The notes below the pieces were generated by a model, which saw only the letters and a program-made list of their open reading frames with translations, made no database searches and was not told where the DNA came from. A DNA stretch of 64,000 nt from Streptomyces sp. MUM 178J (GTDB lineage: Bacteria > Actinomycetota > Actinomycetes > Streptomycetales > Streptomycetaceae): the NCBI RefSeq assembly GCF_022414575.1, contig NZ_JADWYQ010000004.1:62001-126000 (forward strand), given 5' to 3'. The stretch's first letter is position 1, and each line of letters opens with the position of its first letter. The translations under genes were made by a program, and so were the position numbers. Below are positions 17,699 to 25,925 of the stretch, one piece after another.

Positions 17699-18223
17699 TT
17701 ACTTCTCCGCCTTCTTCGGGGGCTCGTTCAGCTCGGGCCTGCCCGGCTGCTCGCCGCCGCGGTCCTTGATGTACGTCTCGGTCGGCACCATCACCTTGCG
17801 GCGGAAGACGCAGACCAGCGTGCCGTCCTGCTTGTAGCCCTTGGTCTCCACGTACACGATCCCGCGGTCCGACTTGGACTTCGAGGGCGTCTTGTCCAGC
17901 ACTCTCGTCTCGCCGTAGATCGTGTCCCCGTGGAAGGTCGGGGCGACGTGCCGCAGCGACTCGATCTCCAGATTGGCGATCGCCTTGCCGGAGACGTCCG
18001 GCACGGACATGCCGAGCAGCAGCGAGTAGATGTAGTTGCCCACGACGACGTTCCTGCCGAAGTCCGTCGTCTTCTCCGCGTAGTTCACATCCATGTGAAG
18101 CGGATGGTGGTTCATGGTGAGCAGACAGAACAGGTGGTCGTCGTACTCGGTGACGGTCTTTCCCGGCCAGTGCCGATAGACGTCGCCTACCGTGAACTCC
18201 TCGTAGGTGCGGCCGAACTGCAT
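17699..18223 (-). CDS. MaoC family dehydratase, probable mesaconyl-CoA hydratase
   Basis: 174-residue single hot-dog domain protein with the hydratase-2 motif NHHPLHMDVNYAEKT near residue 38, supplying the catalytic Asp/His dyad. A second conserved strand is GDTIYGETRVLDKTPSKSKSDRG. Within the cluster it should hydrate mesaconyl-CoA to beta-methylmalyl-CoA. The Rhodobacter enzyme is about twice this size, so this would work as a dimer of single domains. ATG 18223 has AGAGG 8 bases upstream; the reading frame stays open further left but that stretch is the hairpin region. Basic, lysine-rich C-terminus (PPKKAEK). Confidence 0.82.
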   Translation of the reverse strand: MQFGRTYEEFTVGDVYRHWPGKTVTEYDDHLFCLLTMNHHPLHMDVNYAEKTTDFGRNVVVGNYIYSLLLGMSVPDVSGKAIANLEIESLRHVAPTFHGDTIYGETRVLDKTPSKSKSDRGIVYVETKGYKQDGTLVCVFRRKVMVPTETYIKDRGGEQPGRPELNEPPKKAEK

Positions 18224-18246
18224 GGGTGCTGCCTCTCCGGGTGCTG

Positions 18247-18273
18247 GCCCCGGGCCCCTGCGGGGCCCGGGGC
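18247..18273 (-). terminator. Hairpin between lyase and hydratase genes
   Basis: Perfect 12-base stem GCCCCGGGCCCC (18247-18258) and its complement (18262-18273) with a 3-base TGC loop. It lies in the 87-base gap between two genes of one operon. It could be an internal attenuator, an mRNA processing or stabilising structure, or the end of a shorter transcript. Confidence 0.6.
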
Positions 18274-18310
18274 GGGGGATCTCGGTCGCGCCGAACCGCA
18301 TGGGCCGGCG

Positions 18311-19315
18311 TCAGGCCTCCGGCTTCTCGAACGTCGACGTGCGGGCCATGCCGGCGGCGCGGCCCTTGCCGGCGATGACCAGGGCCATCTTGCGGCTGGC
18401 CTCGTCGATCATCTCGTCGCCGAGCATCGCGGAGCCCTTCTTGCCGCCCTCCTCCGACGTGAAGTAGTCGTAGGCGTCGAGGATCAGCTCCGCGTGGTCG
18501 TAGTCCTCCTGCGAGGGCGAGAAGACCTCGTTGGCGGCGTCGACCTGGCCCGGGTGCAGCACCCACTTGCCGTCGAAGCCCAGGGCGGCGGCGCGACCGG
18601 CGACCTCGCGGAAGCCGTCGACGTTCTTGATCTGGAGGTAGGGGCCGTCGATCGCCTGGAGGTCGTTGGCGCGGGCGGCCATCAGGATCTTCATCAGGAT
18701 GTAGTGGTACGCGTCCGCCGGGTAGCCGGGCGGCTGCTCGCCGACGACCAGGGACTTCATGTTGATGGACGCCATGAAGTCGGCGGGGCCGAAGATGATG
18801 GTCTCGATGCGCGGCGACGCCTGCGCGATCGCGTTGACGTTGTTCAGCCCCTGCGCGTTCTCGATCTGCGCCTCGATGCCGATCCTGCCGACTTCAAAGC
18901 CCATCGTCTTCTCGATCTGCGTCAGCAGCAGATCCAGCGCTGTGATCTGCTCGGCGCTCTGGACCTTCGGCAGCATGATGCAGTCGAGGTTCGGGCCCGC
19001 GCCCTCGACGACCGTCACGACGTCCCGGTACGTCCAGTGGGTCGTCCAGTCGTTCACCCGGACGACACGCGTCTTGCCCGTCCAGTCGCCCTCGTTGAGG
19101 AACTTGACGATGGTGTGCCGCGCCTCGGGCTTGGCCAGCGGTGCGCAGGCGTCCTCGAGGTCCAGGAAGACCTGGTCGGCCGGCAGCCCCTGGGCCTTCT
19201 CCAGGAAGCGGGGGTTGGACCCGGGCACCGCGAGGCAGGAGCGGCGCGGGCGCAGCCGGTTCACGGTGCCGGAGGGGCCGTCAGGCTGGGCGGTGGCGGG
19301 CGACGGGCGGGTCAT
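18311..19315 (-). CDS. HpcH/HpaI family CoA ester lyase, probable beta-methylmalyl-CoA/malyl-CoA lyase
   Basis: 334-residue CitE/Mcl-type lyase. It should split beta-methylmalyl-CoA into glyoxylate and propionyl-CoA, and malyl-CoA into glyoxylate and acetyl-CoA. Motifs are RSCLAVPGSNPRFLEKA, FLDLEDACAPLAK (acid for Mg binding), LPKVQSAEQI, GIEAQIENAQGL and IIFGPADFMASINM. Its ATG overlaps the mutase stop in an ATGA junction (19312-19315), showing translational coupling. Length agrees with the family. The glyoxylate made here would enter the malate synthase reaction or glycerate metabolism. Confidence 0.9.
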   Translation of the reverse strand: MTRPSPATAQPDGPSGTVNRLRPRRSCLAVPGSNPRFLEKAQGLPADQVFLDLEDACAPLAKPEARHTIVKFLNEGDWTGKTRVVRVNDWTTHWTYRDVVTVVEGAGPNLDCIMLPKVQSAEQITALDLLLTQIEKTMGFEVGRIGIEAQIENAQGLNNVNAIAQASPRIETIIFGPADFMASINMKSLVVGEQPPGYPADAYHYILMKILMAARANDLQAIDGPYLQIKNVDGFREVAGRAAALGFDGKWVLHPGQVDAANEVFSPSQEDYDHAELILDAYDYFTSEEGGKKGSAMLGDEMIDEASRKMALVIAGKGRAAGMARTSTFEKPEA

Positions 19316-21366
19316 ACGGGGACCTCCGTGTTTTCGAGAGGGCTGAGCTTGTTCGCTTTGCGGATCTCGTCGACGATACGGCCGATGATCTCCGTGATGC
19401 CGAAGTCCTTCGGGGTGAAAACGGCGGCGACGCCCGCCGCCTTCAGTTCGGCGGCGTCGCCGTTGGGGATGATCCCGCCGACGACGACCGGAATGGGGGT
19501 GTCTCCCGCGTCGCTCGCCCCGGGAGAAGCGGTCGCCCCGGCCTCGCGGAGCCGGTGCAGCACATCGGGCACCAGTTCGGCGTGCGAGCCGGACAGGATC
19601 GACAGGCCGACGCAGTGCACGTCCTCCGCGAGCGCGGCGTTGACGATCTGCTCCGGGGTCAGCCTGATGCCCTGGTAGACCACTTCGAAGCCCGCGTCAC
19701 GCGCCCGTACGGCGATCTGCTCCGCGCCGTTGGAGTGGCCGTCCAGTCCGGGCTTGCCGACCAGCAGCCGCAGCCGGCCGGACCCCAGCTCCTCGGCCGT
19801 GCGGGCGACCTTCTCCCGCACGACCGCGAGCGGCGAGCCCGCCTCGGCGGCCACCGCCACGGGGGCGCTGGAGACCCCGGTCGGCGCACGGAACTCACCG
19901 AAGACGTCCCGCAGCGCCCAGGCCCACTCGCCGGTGGTGACGCCCGCGCGGGCGCACTCCACGGTGGCGGCCATCAGGTTCTCCGTGCCGGCCGCGGCCT
20001 TCTTCAGCGCGGACAGCGCCTCGGCGGCCCGCGTCTCGTCACGGCGCGCCCGCCACTCGTGCAGCGAGGCGACGACCCGCGCCTCGTTCTCCGGGTCCAC
20101 CGTCATGATCGCGGTGTCCAGATCGGCGGTGAGCGGATTGGGCTCGGTCGACTCGAAGCAGTTCACACCGACGATTTTCTCCTCGCCGGCCTCGATCCGC
20201 GCCCGGCGCTCGGCGTGCGAGGAGACGAGCTGCGACTTGAGATAGCCGGACTCGACGGCCGCCATGGCGCCGCCCATCTCCTGGATGCGCCCGATCTCCG
20301 CGAGCGACTCCTCGACCAGGGCGTCCACCTTGGCCTCGATGACATGCGAGCCGGCGAAGATGTCCTCGTACTCCAGCAGGTCGCTCTCGTGGGCGAGGAC
20401 CTGCTGGATGCGCAGCGACCACTGCTGGTCCCAGGGCCGGGGCAGGCCCAGCGCCTCGTTCCACGCCGGGAGCTGCACCGCCCGGGCGCGGGCGTCCTTG
20501 GACAGGGTCACCGCCAGCATCTCCAGCACGATGCGCTGGACGTTGTTCTCGGGCTGCGCCTCGGTCAGACCGAGCGAGTTGACCTGGACGCCGTAGCGGA
20601 AGCGGCGCTGCTTGGGGTTCTCGACCCCGTACCGCTCACGGGTGACCTGGTCCCAGATGCGGCCGAAGGCGCGCATCTTGCACATCTCCTCGATGAACCG
20701 GACGCCCGCGTTCACGAAGAAGGAGATACGGGCGACGACATCGCCGAACTTCTCCTGCGGCACCTGACCGGAGTCGCGAACGGCGTCCAGGACGGCGATC
20801 GCGGTGGACATCGCATAGGCGATCTCCTGGACGGGTGTGGCCCCGGCCTCCTGGAGGTGGTAGCTGCAGATGTTGATGGGGTTCCACTTGGGGATGTGCG
20901 CCACCGTGTAGGTGATCATGTCGGTGGTCAGGCGCAGCGAGGGACCGGGCGGGAAGACATGCGTCCCGCGGGACAGGTACTCCTTGACGATGTCGTTCTG
21001 CGTCGTGCCCGACAGCTTGGCGGCATCGGCGCCCTGCTCCTCGGCGACCACCTGGTAGAGGGCCAGCAGCCACATGGCGGTGGCGTTGATGGTCATCGAG
21101 GTGTTCATCTGCTCCAGCGGTATGTCCTGGAACAGCCGACGCATGTCCCCGAGGTGGGAGACCGGGACCCCGACCCGGCCCACCTCGCCGCGGGCGAGGA
21201 TGTGGTCGGGGTCGTAGCCGGTCTGCGTCGGCAGGTCGAACGCCACCGACAGGCCGGTCTGGCCCTTGGCGAGATTGCGCCGGTAGAGCTCGTTGGACGC
21301 CTCGGCCGTGGAATGGCCGGCGTATGTCCGCATCAGCCACGGCCGGTCCCTCTTGCGCTCTGTCAT
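19312..21366 (-). CDS. ecm: Ethylmalonyl-CoA mutase (MeaA type)
   Basis: 684-residue B12-dependent acyl-CoA mutase in one chain. The N-terminal TIM-barrel domain (SVAFDLPTQTGYDPDHILARGEVGRVGV, AMSTAIAVLDAVRDSGQVP, FFVNAGVRFIEEMCKMRAF) binds substrate. The C-terminal cobalamin domain has the lower-ligand signature KPGLDGHSNGAEQIA, GLSILSGSH and VVVGGIIPN. It converts (2R)-ethylmalonyl-CoA to methylsuccinyl-CoA. MeaA type is indicated by single-chain organisation and position directly after ccr. ATG 21366 (MTERKRDRPW) is preferred; the frame is open further upstream but that would overlap ccr. A 10-base gap separates it from the ccr stop. Confidence 0.94.
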   Translation of the reverse strand: MTERKRDRPWLMRTYAGHSTAEASNELYRRNLAKGQTGLSVAFDLPTQTGYDPDHILARGEVGRVGVPVSHLGDMRRLFQDIPLEQMNTSMTINATAMWLLALYQVVAEEQGADAAKLSGTTQNDIVKEYLSRGTHVFPPGPSLRLTTDMITYTVAHIPKWNPINICSYHLQEAGATPVQEIAYAMSTAIAVLDAVRDSGQVPQEKFGDVVARISFFVNAGVRFIEEMCKMRAFGRIWDQVTRERYGVENPKQRRFRYGVQVNSLGLTEAQPENNVQRIVLEMLAVTLSKDARARAVQLPAWNEALGLPRPWDQQWSLRIQQVLAHESDLLEYEDIFAGSHVIEAKVDALVEESLAEIGRIQEMGGAMAAVESGYLKSQLVSSHAERRARIEAGEEKIVGVNCFESTEPNPLTADLDTAIMTVDPENEARVVASLHEWRARRDETRAAEALSALKKAAAGTENLMAATVECARAGVTTGEWAWALRDVFGEFRAPTGVSSAPVAVAAEAGSPLAVVREKVARTAEELGSGRLRLLVGKPGLDGHSNGAEQIAVRARDAGFEVVYQGIRLTPEQIVNAALAEDVHCVGLSILSGSHAELVPDVLHRLREAGATASPGASDAGDTPIPVVVGGIIPNGDAAELKAAGVAAVFTPKDFGITEIIGRIVDEIRKANKLSPLENTEVPV

Positions 21367-21376
21367 GTCAGGAACC

Positions 21377-22750
21377 TCAGACGTTCCGGCTGTGTTCGGC
21401 AGTCCGCTCCGCCGGCGCGTCACGGAACAGGTTGATGGCGTCGAGGTGCTTGGCGCGCATCTCCTCGTCGCGCACGCCCAGGCCCTCTTCGGGGGCGAGG
21501 CAGAGGACGCCGACCTTGCCCTGGTGGCGGTTGCGGTGGACGTCGTAGGCGGCCTGGCCGGTGTCGTCGAGGGAGTAGACCTTTGACAGCGTGGGGTGGA
21601 TCTTGCCCTTGGCGATCAGGCGGTTGGCCTCCCACGCCTCGCGGTAGTTGGCGAAGTGCGAGCCGATGATGCGCTTGAGCGACATCCACAGATAGCGGTT
21701 GTCGTACTCGTGCTGGTAGCCGGAGGTCGAGGCGCAGGTGACGATGGTGCCGCCCTTGCGGGTGACGTACACGGACGCGCCGAAGGTCTCCCGGCCGGGG
21801 TGCTCGAAGACGATGTCGACGTCCTCGCCGCCGGTCAGCTCGCGGATGCGCTTGCCGAAGCGCTTCCACTCCCTGGGGTCCTGGGTCTGCTCGTCCTTCC
21901 AGAACTTGTAGCCCTCGGCGTTGCGGTCGATGATCGCCTCCGCGCCCATGGAGCGGCATATCTCCGCCTTCTGGTCGCTCGACACGACGCAGATCGGCGT
22001 GGCGCCGCCGGCGAGGGCGAACTGGGTGGCGTACGAGCCGAGACCGCCGCTCGCGCCCCAGATCAGCACATTGTCGCCCTGCTTCATCTGCGCGCCGTTG
22101 CGGGAGACCAGCTGGCGGTACGCGGTGGAGTTCACCAGGCCCGGAGCGGCCGCCTCCTCCCAGCTCAGATGGCCGGGCTTGGGCATCAGCTGGTTGGACT
22201 TGACCAGTGCGACCTCGGCGAGTCCGCCGAAGTTGGTCTCGAAGCCCCAGATGCGCTGCTCGGGGTCGAGCATGGTGTCGTTGTGGCCGTCGGAGGACTC
22301 CAGCTCGACGGAGAGGCAGTGGGCGACGACCTCGTCACCGGGCCGCCAGGCGTTGACGCCCGGTCCTGTGCGCAGGACCACGCCTGCGAGGTCGGAGCCG
22401 ATGATGTGGTACGGCAGGTCATGGCGGCGGGTCAGCTCGCTGAGCCGCCCGTAGCGCTCCAGGAAGCCGAAGGTGGGCAGCGGCTCGAAGATCGAGGTCC
22501 AGACGGAGTTGTAGTTCACCGAGCTGGCCATGACCGCGACGAGCGCCTCGCCGGGCCCGAGCTCGGGCAGCGGGACGTCCTCGACGTGGAGGGACTTGCG
22601 GGGGTCCTTCTCCCGGGTGTCGAGGCCGGCGAACATCTCGACCTCGTCCTTGTGCACGGTCACCGCGCGGTACGACTCGGGGAGCGTCAGTGCGGCGAAG
22701 TCGGCGGACGTGCTGTCCGTCGACGAAATCGCGTCCAGGATTTCCTTCAC
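21377..22750 (-). CDS. ccrA: Crotonyl-CoA carboxylase/reductase
   Basis: 457-residue MDR-family enzyme that reductively carboxylates crotonyl-CoA to ethylmalonyl-CoA with NADPH and CO2; it is the committed step of the pathway and a source of ethylmalonyl extender units. Features are the GroES-like domain with ASSVNYNSVWTSIFEPLPTF, IIGSDLAGVVLRTG, the NADPH fold VLIWGASGGLGSYATQFALAGG, and VFEHPGRETFGASV. GTG 22750 is chosen because GGAGG lies 8 bases upstream and the protein then has the usual length; the open frame runs on to 23026 but passes through the predicted promoter. First gene of the ccr-ecm-mcl run. Confidence 0.96.
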   Translation of the reverse strand: MKEILDAISSTDSTSADFAALTLPESYRAVTVHKDEVEMFAGLDTREKDPRKSLHVEDVPLPELGPGEALVAVMASSVNYNSVWTSIFEPLPTFGFLERYGRLSELTRRHDLPYHIIGSDLAGVVLRTGPGVNAWRPGDEVVAHCLSVELESSDGHNDTMLDPEQRIWGFETNFGGLAEVALVKSNQLMPKPGHLSWEEAAAPGLVNSTAYRQLVSRNGAQMKQGDNVLIWGASGGLGSYATQFALAGGATPICVVSSDQKAEICRSMGAEAIIDRNAEGYKFWKDEQTQDPREWKRFGKRIRELTGGEDVDIVFEHPGRETFGASVYVTRKGGTIVTCASTSGYQHEYDNRYLWMSLKRIIGSHFANYREAWEANRLIAKGKIHPTLSKVYSLDDTGQAAYDVHRNRHQGKVGVLCLAPEEGLGVRDEEMRAKHLDAINLFRDAPAERTAEHSRNV

Positions 22751-22979
22751 GGTGTTGCCTCCGGCAAACGGTGCGTTGAGGGAACGCAGAGGGGTACGTC
22801 GGAGCTTTGCTTGCTGCTGCTGTGGAGGTGGTGTGCCGTCGGTTCGGCGGGTGGTGCTGTGGCAGCGCGCTGTGGGCGCGGTAAAGGTGCCTGTGACGCA
22901 GGCGTCCGGGCGCGCAGATGGTTTGCGGGGACAGCCGGCGTACGAGGTGTCTCTGCACGCCGGCCGCCCGGACGACATC

Positions 22980-23008
22980 AACGTATGGCACGGCGTGCCA
23001 GGTGGCAA
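22980..23008 (-). promoter_or_regulatory. Predicted ccr promoter with operator in the spacer
   Basis: On the minus strand TTGCCA (23003-23008) and TACGTT (22980-22985) are spaced by exactly 17 bases. The spacer contains the odd palindrome TGGCACGGCGTGCCA (22986-23000). A looser second pair, TGGCA and TGCCA, spans 23003-23022. A dimeric repressor there, most simply the adjacent TetR protein, would block polymerase. Confidence 0.5.
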
Positions 23009-23063
23009 GACACTGCGTGCCAGCAATTTCTCTCAAGTGTCATCCCGCGGGCACGCATGAGCA

Positions 23064-23094
23064 ACAACGGCCGCCCCGTCGGGGCGGCCGTTGT
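23064..23094 (-). terminator. Hairpin terminator after the TetR gene
   Basis: Perfect 14-base stem ACAACGGCCGCCCC (23064-23077) and complement (23081-23094), 3-base GTC loop. It starts 65 bases beyond the regulator stop on the minus strand and separates that transcript from the ccr promoter. Confidence 0.8.
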
Positions 23095-23158
23095 ACGGGC
23101 GGATGCGGTTGTGCGGGGGCGGGTGCCGGGTGCCGGTGCGGTCGTAGCGGGAGCGCGG

Positions 23159-23983
23159 TCAGCCCTTGGCCAGGGCCTTCCGGATGGCGCTCATGACCTC
23201 TTCCAGAGGTGCGTCCGTTCGGGTGACGGTGACCACCACCTCGCGGGACTCCGCCGCCACCTCCGAGGGCTCGGCGGCCTTGGGGCTTCTGGTCGCCATG
23301 CCCCGCCCCACGCCGATGCCCGTGCCGAAGGTCTCCCGGACGATCGCGAAGGCGTGGTCGAGCTGGGCCTCGACGTCGCCCTTGCCGCCCGCCCGCAGCC
23401 AGCGCCGCAGCACATGGTTGTGCGCGGTGACGACCGCCGATGCGGCCACTTCCGCCAGCAGCGGGTCGTCATTGCCGTCGTGGTGGTCGCGTTCGTCGAA
23501 GTGGCCCAGCAGATAGCGGGTGAAAAGCCGCTCGTAGCGGGCCACCGACGCGATCTCCCGTTCCCGCAGCGTCGGCACCTCACGTGTGAGGCGGTAGCGC
23601 TCGACGGAGACCGCGGGGGAGGCCGCGTACATCCGCATGACCTCCTTGATGCCCCGGCAGACGGTGTCCAGCGGATGCTCATGGGCCGGGGCCGCGTTCA
23701 GCACCGCCTCCGCCCGCACCAGCGTGTCGTCGTGGTCCGGGAAGATCGCCTCCTCCTTGGACCGGAAGTGCCGGAAGAAGGTGCGGCGGGCGACCCCGGC
23801 CGCGGCCGCGATCTCGTCGACCGTCGTCGCCTCGTACCCCTTCGTGGCGAACAGCTCCATGGCCGCGGCCGCCAGCTCACGGCGCATCCTGAGGCGCTGA
23901 GCGGCTGCCCGGCCGCCCGCCGTGTTCTCGGCGGCGTCGGGTGCGGCGGCGGTCGTCTGGGCGGACTTGGGCGGCTGGGACAT
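23159..23983 (-). CDS. TetR family regulator of the ethylmalonyl-CoA cluster
   Basis: 274-residue TetR protein. After a flexible Ala/Gln-rich tail comes the DNA-binding domain at about residues 32-80 (RMRRELAAAAMELFATKGYEATTVDEIAAAAGVARRTFFRHFRSKEEAIF). A long helical ligand domain follows, then a C-terminal stretch beyond the core (SREVVVTVTRTDAPLEEVMSAIRKALAKG) that is unusual for the family and may be another small helical unit. Start ATG 23983 is tentative; ATG 24001 is in frame. It lies between the hydroxyacyl-CoA dehydrogenase gene and ccr, all on the minus strand, so a local acyl-CoA-responsive role is the natural guess. Confidence 0.88.
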   Translation of the reverse strand: MSQPPKSAQTTAAAPDAAENTAGGRAAAQRLRMRRELAAAAMELFATKGYEATTVDEIAAAAGVARRTFFRHFRSKEEAIFPDHDDTLVRAEAVLNAAPAHEHPLDTVCRGIKEVMRMYAASPAVSVERYRLTREVPTLREREIASVARYERLFTRYLLGHFDERDHHDGNDDPLLAEVAASAVVTAHNHVLRRWLRAGGKGDVEAQLDHAFAIVRETFGTGIGVGRGMATRSPKAAEPSEVAAESREVVVTVTRTDAPLEEVMSAIRKALAKG

Positions 23984-24128
23984 GTCCTGAACGTACTGCA
24001 TCGGTGCAGGAGAGCGCGCCTGAGGGGCCGGGCGCGGCCCCGGCGGACCGGGAGTGCCGCCCGGGGCGGGGCCGCCCGCCGACGGCTCGGCCGCCGGATC
24101 GAGCAGCCCGCCCCAGCCACTGTACGGC

Positions 24129-25925
24129 TCAGCGCCGGGCATATTCGCGGAAGCCGCGCCCCGTCTTGCGGCCCAGGCAGCCCGCGGCCACCAGGTGCTC
24201 CAGCAGCGGCGCGGGCGCCAGGCCCGGGTCGCGGAACTCCTGGTGCAGCACCTTCTCGATGGCCAGCGAGACATCCAGGCCGACCACGTCAAGCAGCTCG
24301 AAGGGACCCATCGGATAGCCGCCGCCGAGCTTCATCGCCGCGTCGATGTCGTCCAGCGAGGCGTAGTGGTCCTCGACCATCTTGATCGCGTTGTTGAGGT
24401 ACGGGAAGAGCAGCGCGTTCACGATGAACCCGGCCCGGTCGCCGCAGTCCACCGGGTGCTTCTTGATCTTCGCGGTCACCTCCCGCACCGTGGCGTGGAC
24501 CTCGGACGAGGTCAGCACGGTGCGGACCACCTCGACCAGCTTCATCGCCGGCGCCGGGTTGAAGAAGTGCATCCCGATGACGTCCTGCGGGCGCGAGGTG
24601 GCACGGGCGCAGGCCACGACCGGAAGCGAGGAGGTGGTGGTGGCGAGCACCGCGCCGTCCTTGCACACCTTGTCCAGCGTGGCGAACAGCTGCTGCTTGA
24701 TCTCCAGGTCCTCGGCGACCGCCTCGACCGCCAGATCGACGTCCGCGAAGGAGTCCAGCGAGCCGGCCGGGGTGATGCGCGCCAGCGCGCCGTCGCGCGC
24801 CTCCGCCGTCATCCTGCCCTTGTCGACGGAGCGGGCGAGCGACTTGGCGATACGGGACTTGGCCGTCTCCGCCTTCTCCTGGCTGCGGGCCGCGAGCACC
24901 ACGTCGTAGCCGGCCTTGGCGAACACCTCGGCGATGCCGCTCGCCATCGTCCCCGAGCCGGCCACGCCGACCGAACGCACCTCGCGGGCCGGCACGGCCT
25001 GAGCGGCGGACTGCTTGGGGGTCAGCTCGTCCGCCACGAGAACATCGGTGCCGGGCGCGGCATACGTGTAGAAGCCGCGGCCCGCCTTGCGGCCGGTCAG
25101 CCCCGCCTCGCTCAGCTGTCTGAGGACCGGCGCGGGCGCGTGCAGCCGGTCGCCGGAGGCCGCGTACATCGCCTCCAGCACGGTGCGCGCCGTGTCGATG
25201 CCGATCAGGTCGAGCAGCGCCAGCGGCCCCATGGGCAGACCGCAGCCGAGCTTCATCGCCGCGTCGATGTCCTCGCGGGAGGCGTACTTGGCCTCGTACA
25301 TCGCGGCGGCCTGGTTCAGATAGCCGAACAGCAGCCCGTCGGCGACAAAACCGGGCCGGTCGCCCACCGCGACGGGCTCCTTGCCCAACTCGCGAGCGAG
25401 GGCGGTGACCGCCTCCACGGGATGCGGGGCGGTCAGCACCGAGGAGACCACCTCGACCAGCTTCATCGCCGGCGCCGGGTTGAAGAAGTGCAGTCCGAGA
25501 ACCCGCTCGGGGCGCTCGGAGTCCGCGGCCAGCCGGGTGACGGAGAGGGCGTTGGTGCCGGTGGCGATGATCGTGTCGGGGCGGACGACCGCGTCCAGCG
25601 CACGGAAGACCTGCTGCTTGGCCTCGTACGACTCCGGGACCACCTCGATCACCAGATCCGCGTCCGCGGCGGCCTGGAGATCGGAGAAGGTACGGAAGCG
25701 GGCGAGCGTGTTGCGGCGCTCCTCCTCCGTGATGCGTCCGCGCTCCACGGCGCGCGCGGTGGCCGCCTCGAGGGCGTCGACCGCCTTGCGGGCGGCTATC
25801 TCGCTGACGTCGATGCCGATGACCTCGCGGCCGGCGCGGGCGAGCACCTCGGCGATGCCGGTGCCCATGGTGCCGAGGCCGACGACGGCGACGGTGCGCA
25901 GAGGGGTGTCCGTAGGCGTGTCCAT
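24129..25925 (-). CDS. 3-hydroxyacyl-CoA dehydrogenase, tandemly duplicated
   Basis: 598-residue protein made of two complete NAD-dependent 3-hydroxyacyl-CoA dehydrogenase units. Copy 1 begins VAVVGLGTMGTGIAEVLARAG near residue 12 and copy 2 VGVAGSGTMASGIAEVFAKAG near 310; both contain GLHFFNPAPAMKLVEVV or its near-identical GMHFFNPAP version and a C-terminal helical dimerisation region ending GRKxGRGFYTY or GRKTGRGFREY. It likely interconverts 3-hydroxybutyryl-CoA and acetoacetyl-CoA, feeding crotonyl-CoA to ccr. ATG 25925 is the first methionine at the domain start. The duplication replaces the dimer of ordinary single-domain enzymes. Confidence 0.92.
   Translation of the reverse strand: MDTPTDTPLRTVAVVGLGTMGTGIAEVLARAGREVIGIDVSEIAARKAVDALEAATARAVERGRITEEERRNTLARFRTFSDLQAAADADLVIEVVPESYEAKQQVFRALDAVVRPDTIIATGTNALSVTRLAADSERPERVLGLHFFNPAPAMKLVEVVSSVLTAPHPVEAVTALARELGKEPVAVGDRPGFVADGLLFGYLNQAAAMYEAKYASREDIDAAMKLGCGLPMGPLALLDLIGIDTARTVLEAMYAASGDRLHAPAPVLRQLSEAGLTGRKAGRGFYTYAAPGTDVLVADELTPKQSAAQAVPAREVRSVGVAGSGTMASGIAEVFAKAGYDVVLAARSQEKAETAKSRIAKSLARSVDKGRMTAEARDGALARITPAGSLDSFADVDLAVEAVAEDLEIKQQLFATLDKVCKDGAVLATTTSSLPVVACARATSRPQDVIGMHFFNPAPAMKLVEVVRTVLTSSEVHATVREVTAKIKKHPVDCGDRAGFIVNALLFPYLNNAIKMVEDHYASLDDIDAAMKLGGGYPMGPFELLDVVGLDVSLAIEKVLHQEFRDPGLAPAPLLEHLVAAGCLGRKTGRGFREYARR

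Larger units (their letters stand above)
22751..23158. other. 408-bp intergenic region upstream of ccr
   Basis: No gene is called. It holds, from right to left, the TetR-gene hairpin terminator (23064-23094), a palindrome-centred promoter (22980-23008), and an untranslated leader of roughly 220 bases before the ccr ribosome site. An open minus frame crosses it, but it would need translation through the promoter and lacks homology to ccr N-termini. Confidence 0.7.

Noticed and set aside
16451..19678. A 1075-residue plus-strand open frame across the ethylmalonyl-CoA cluster
   Set aside because: GC bias alone keeps it open. Leu/Val/His/Asp-rich shadow of the minus-strand genes with no domain, and all three underlying genes have strong motifs.
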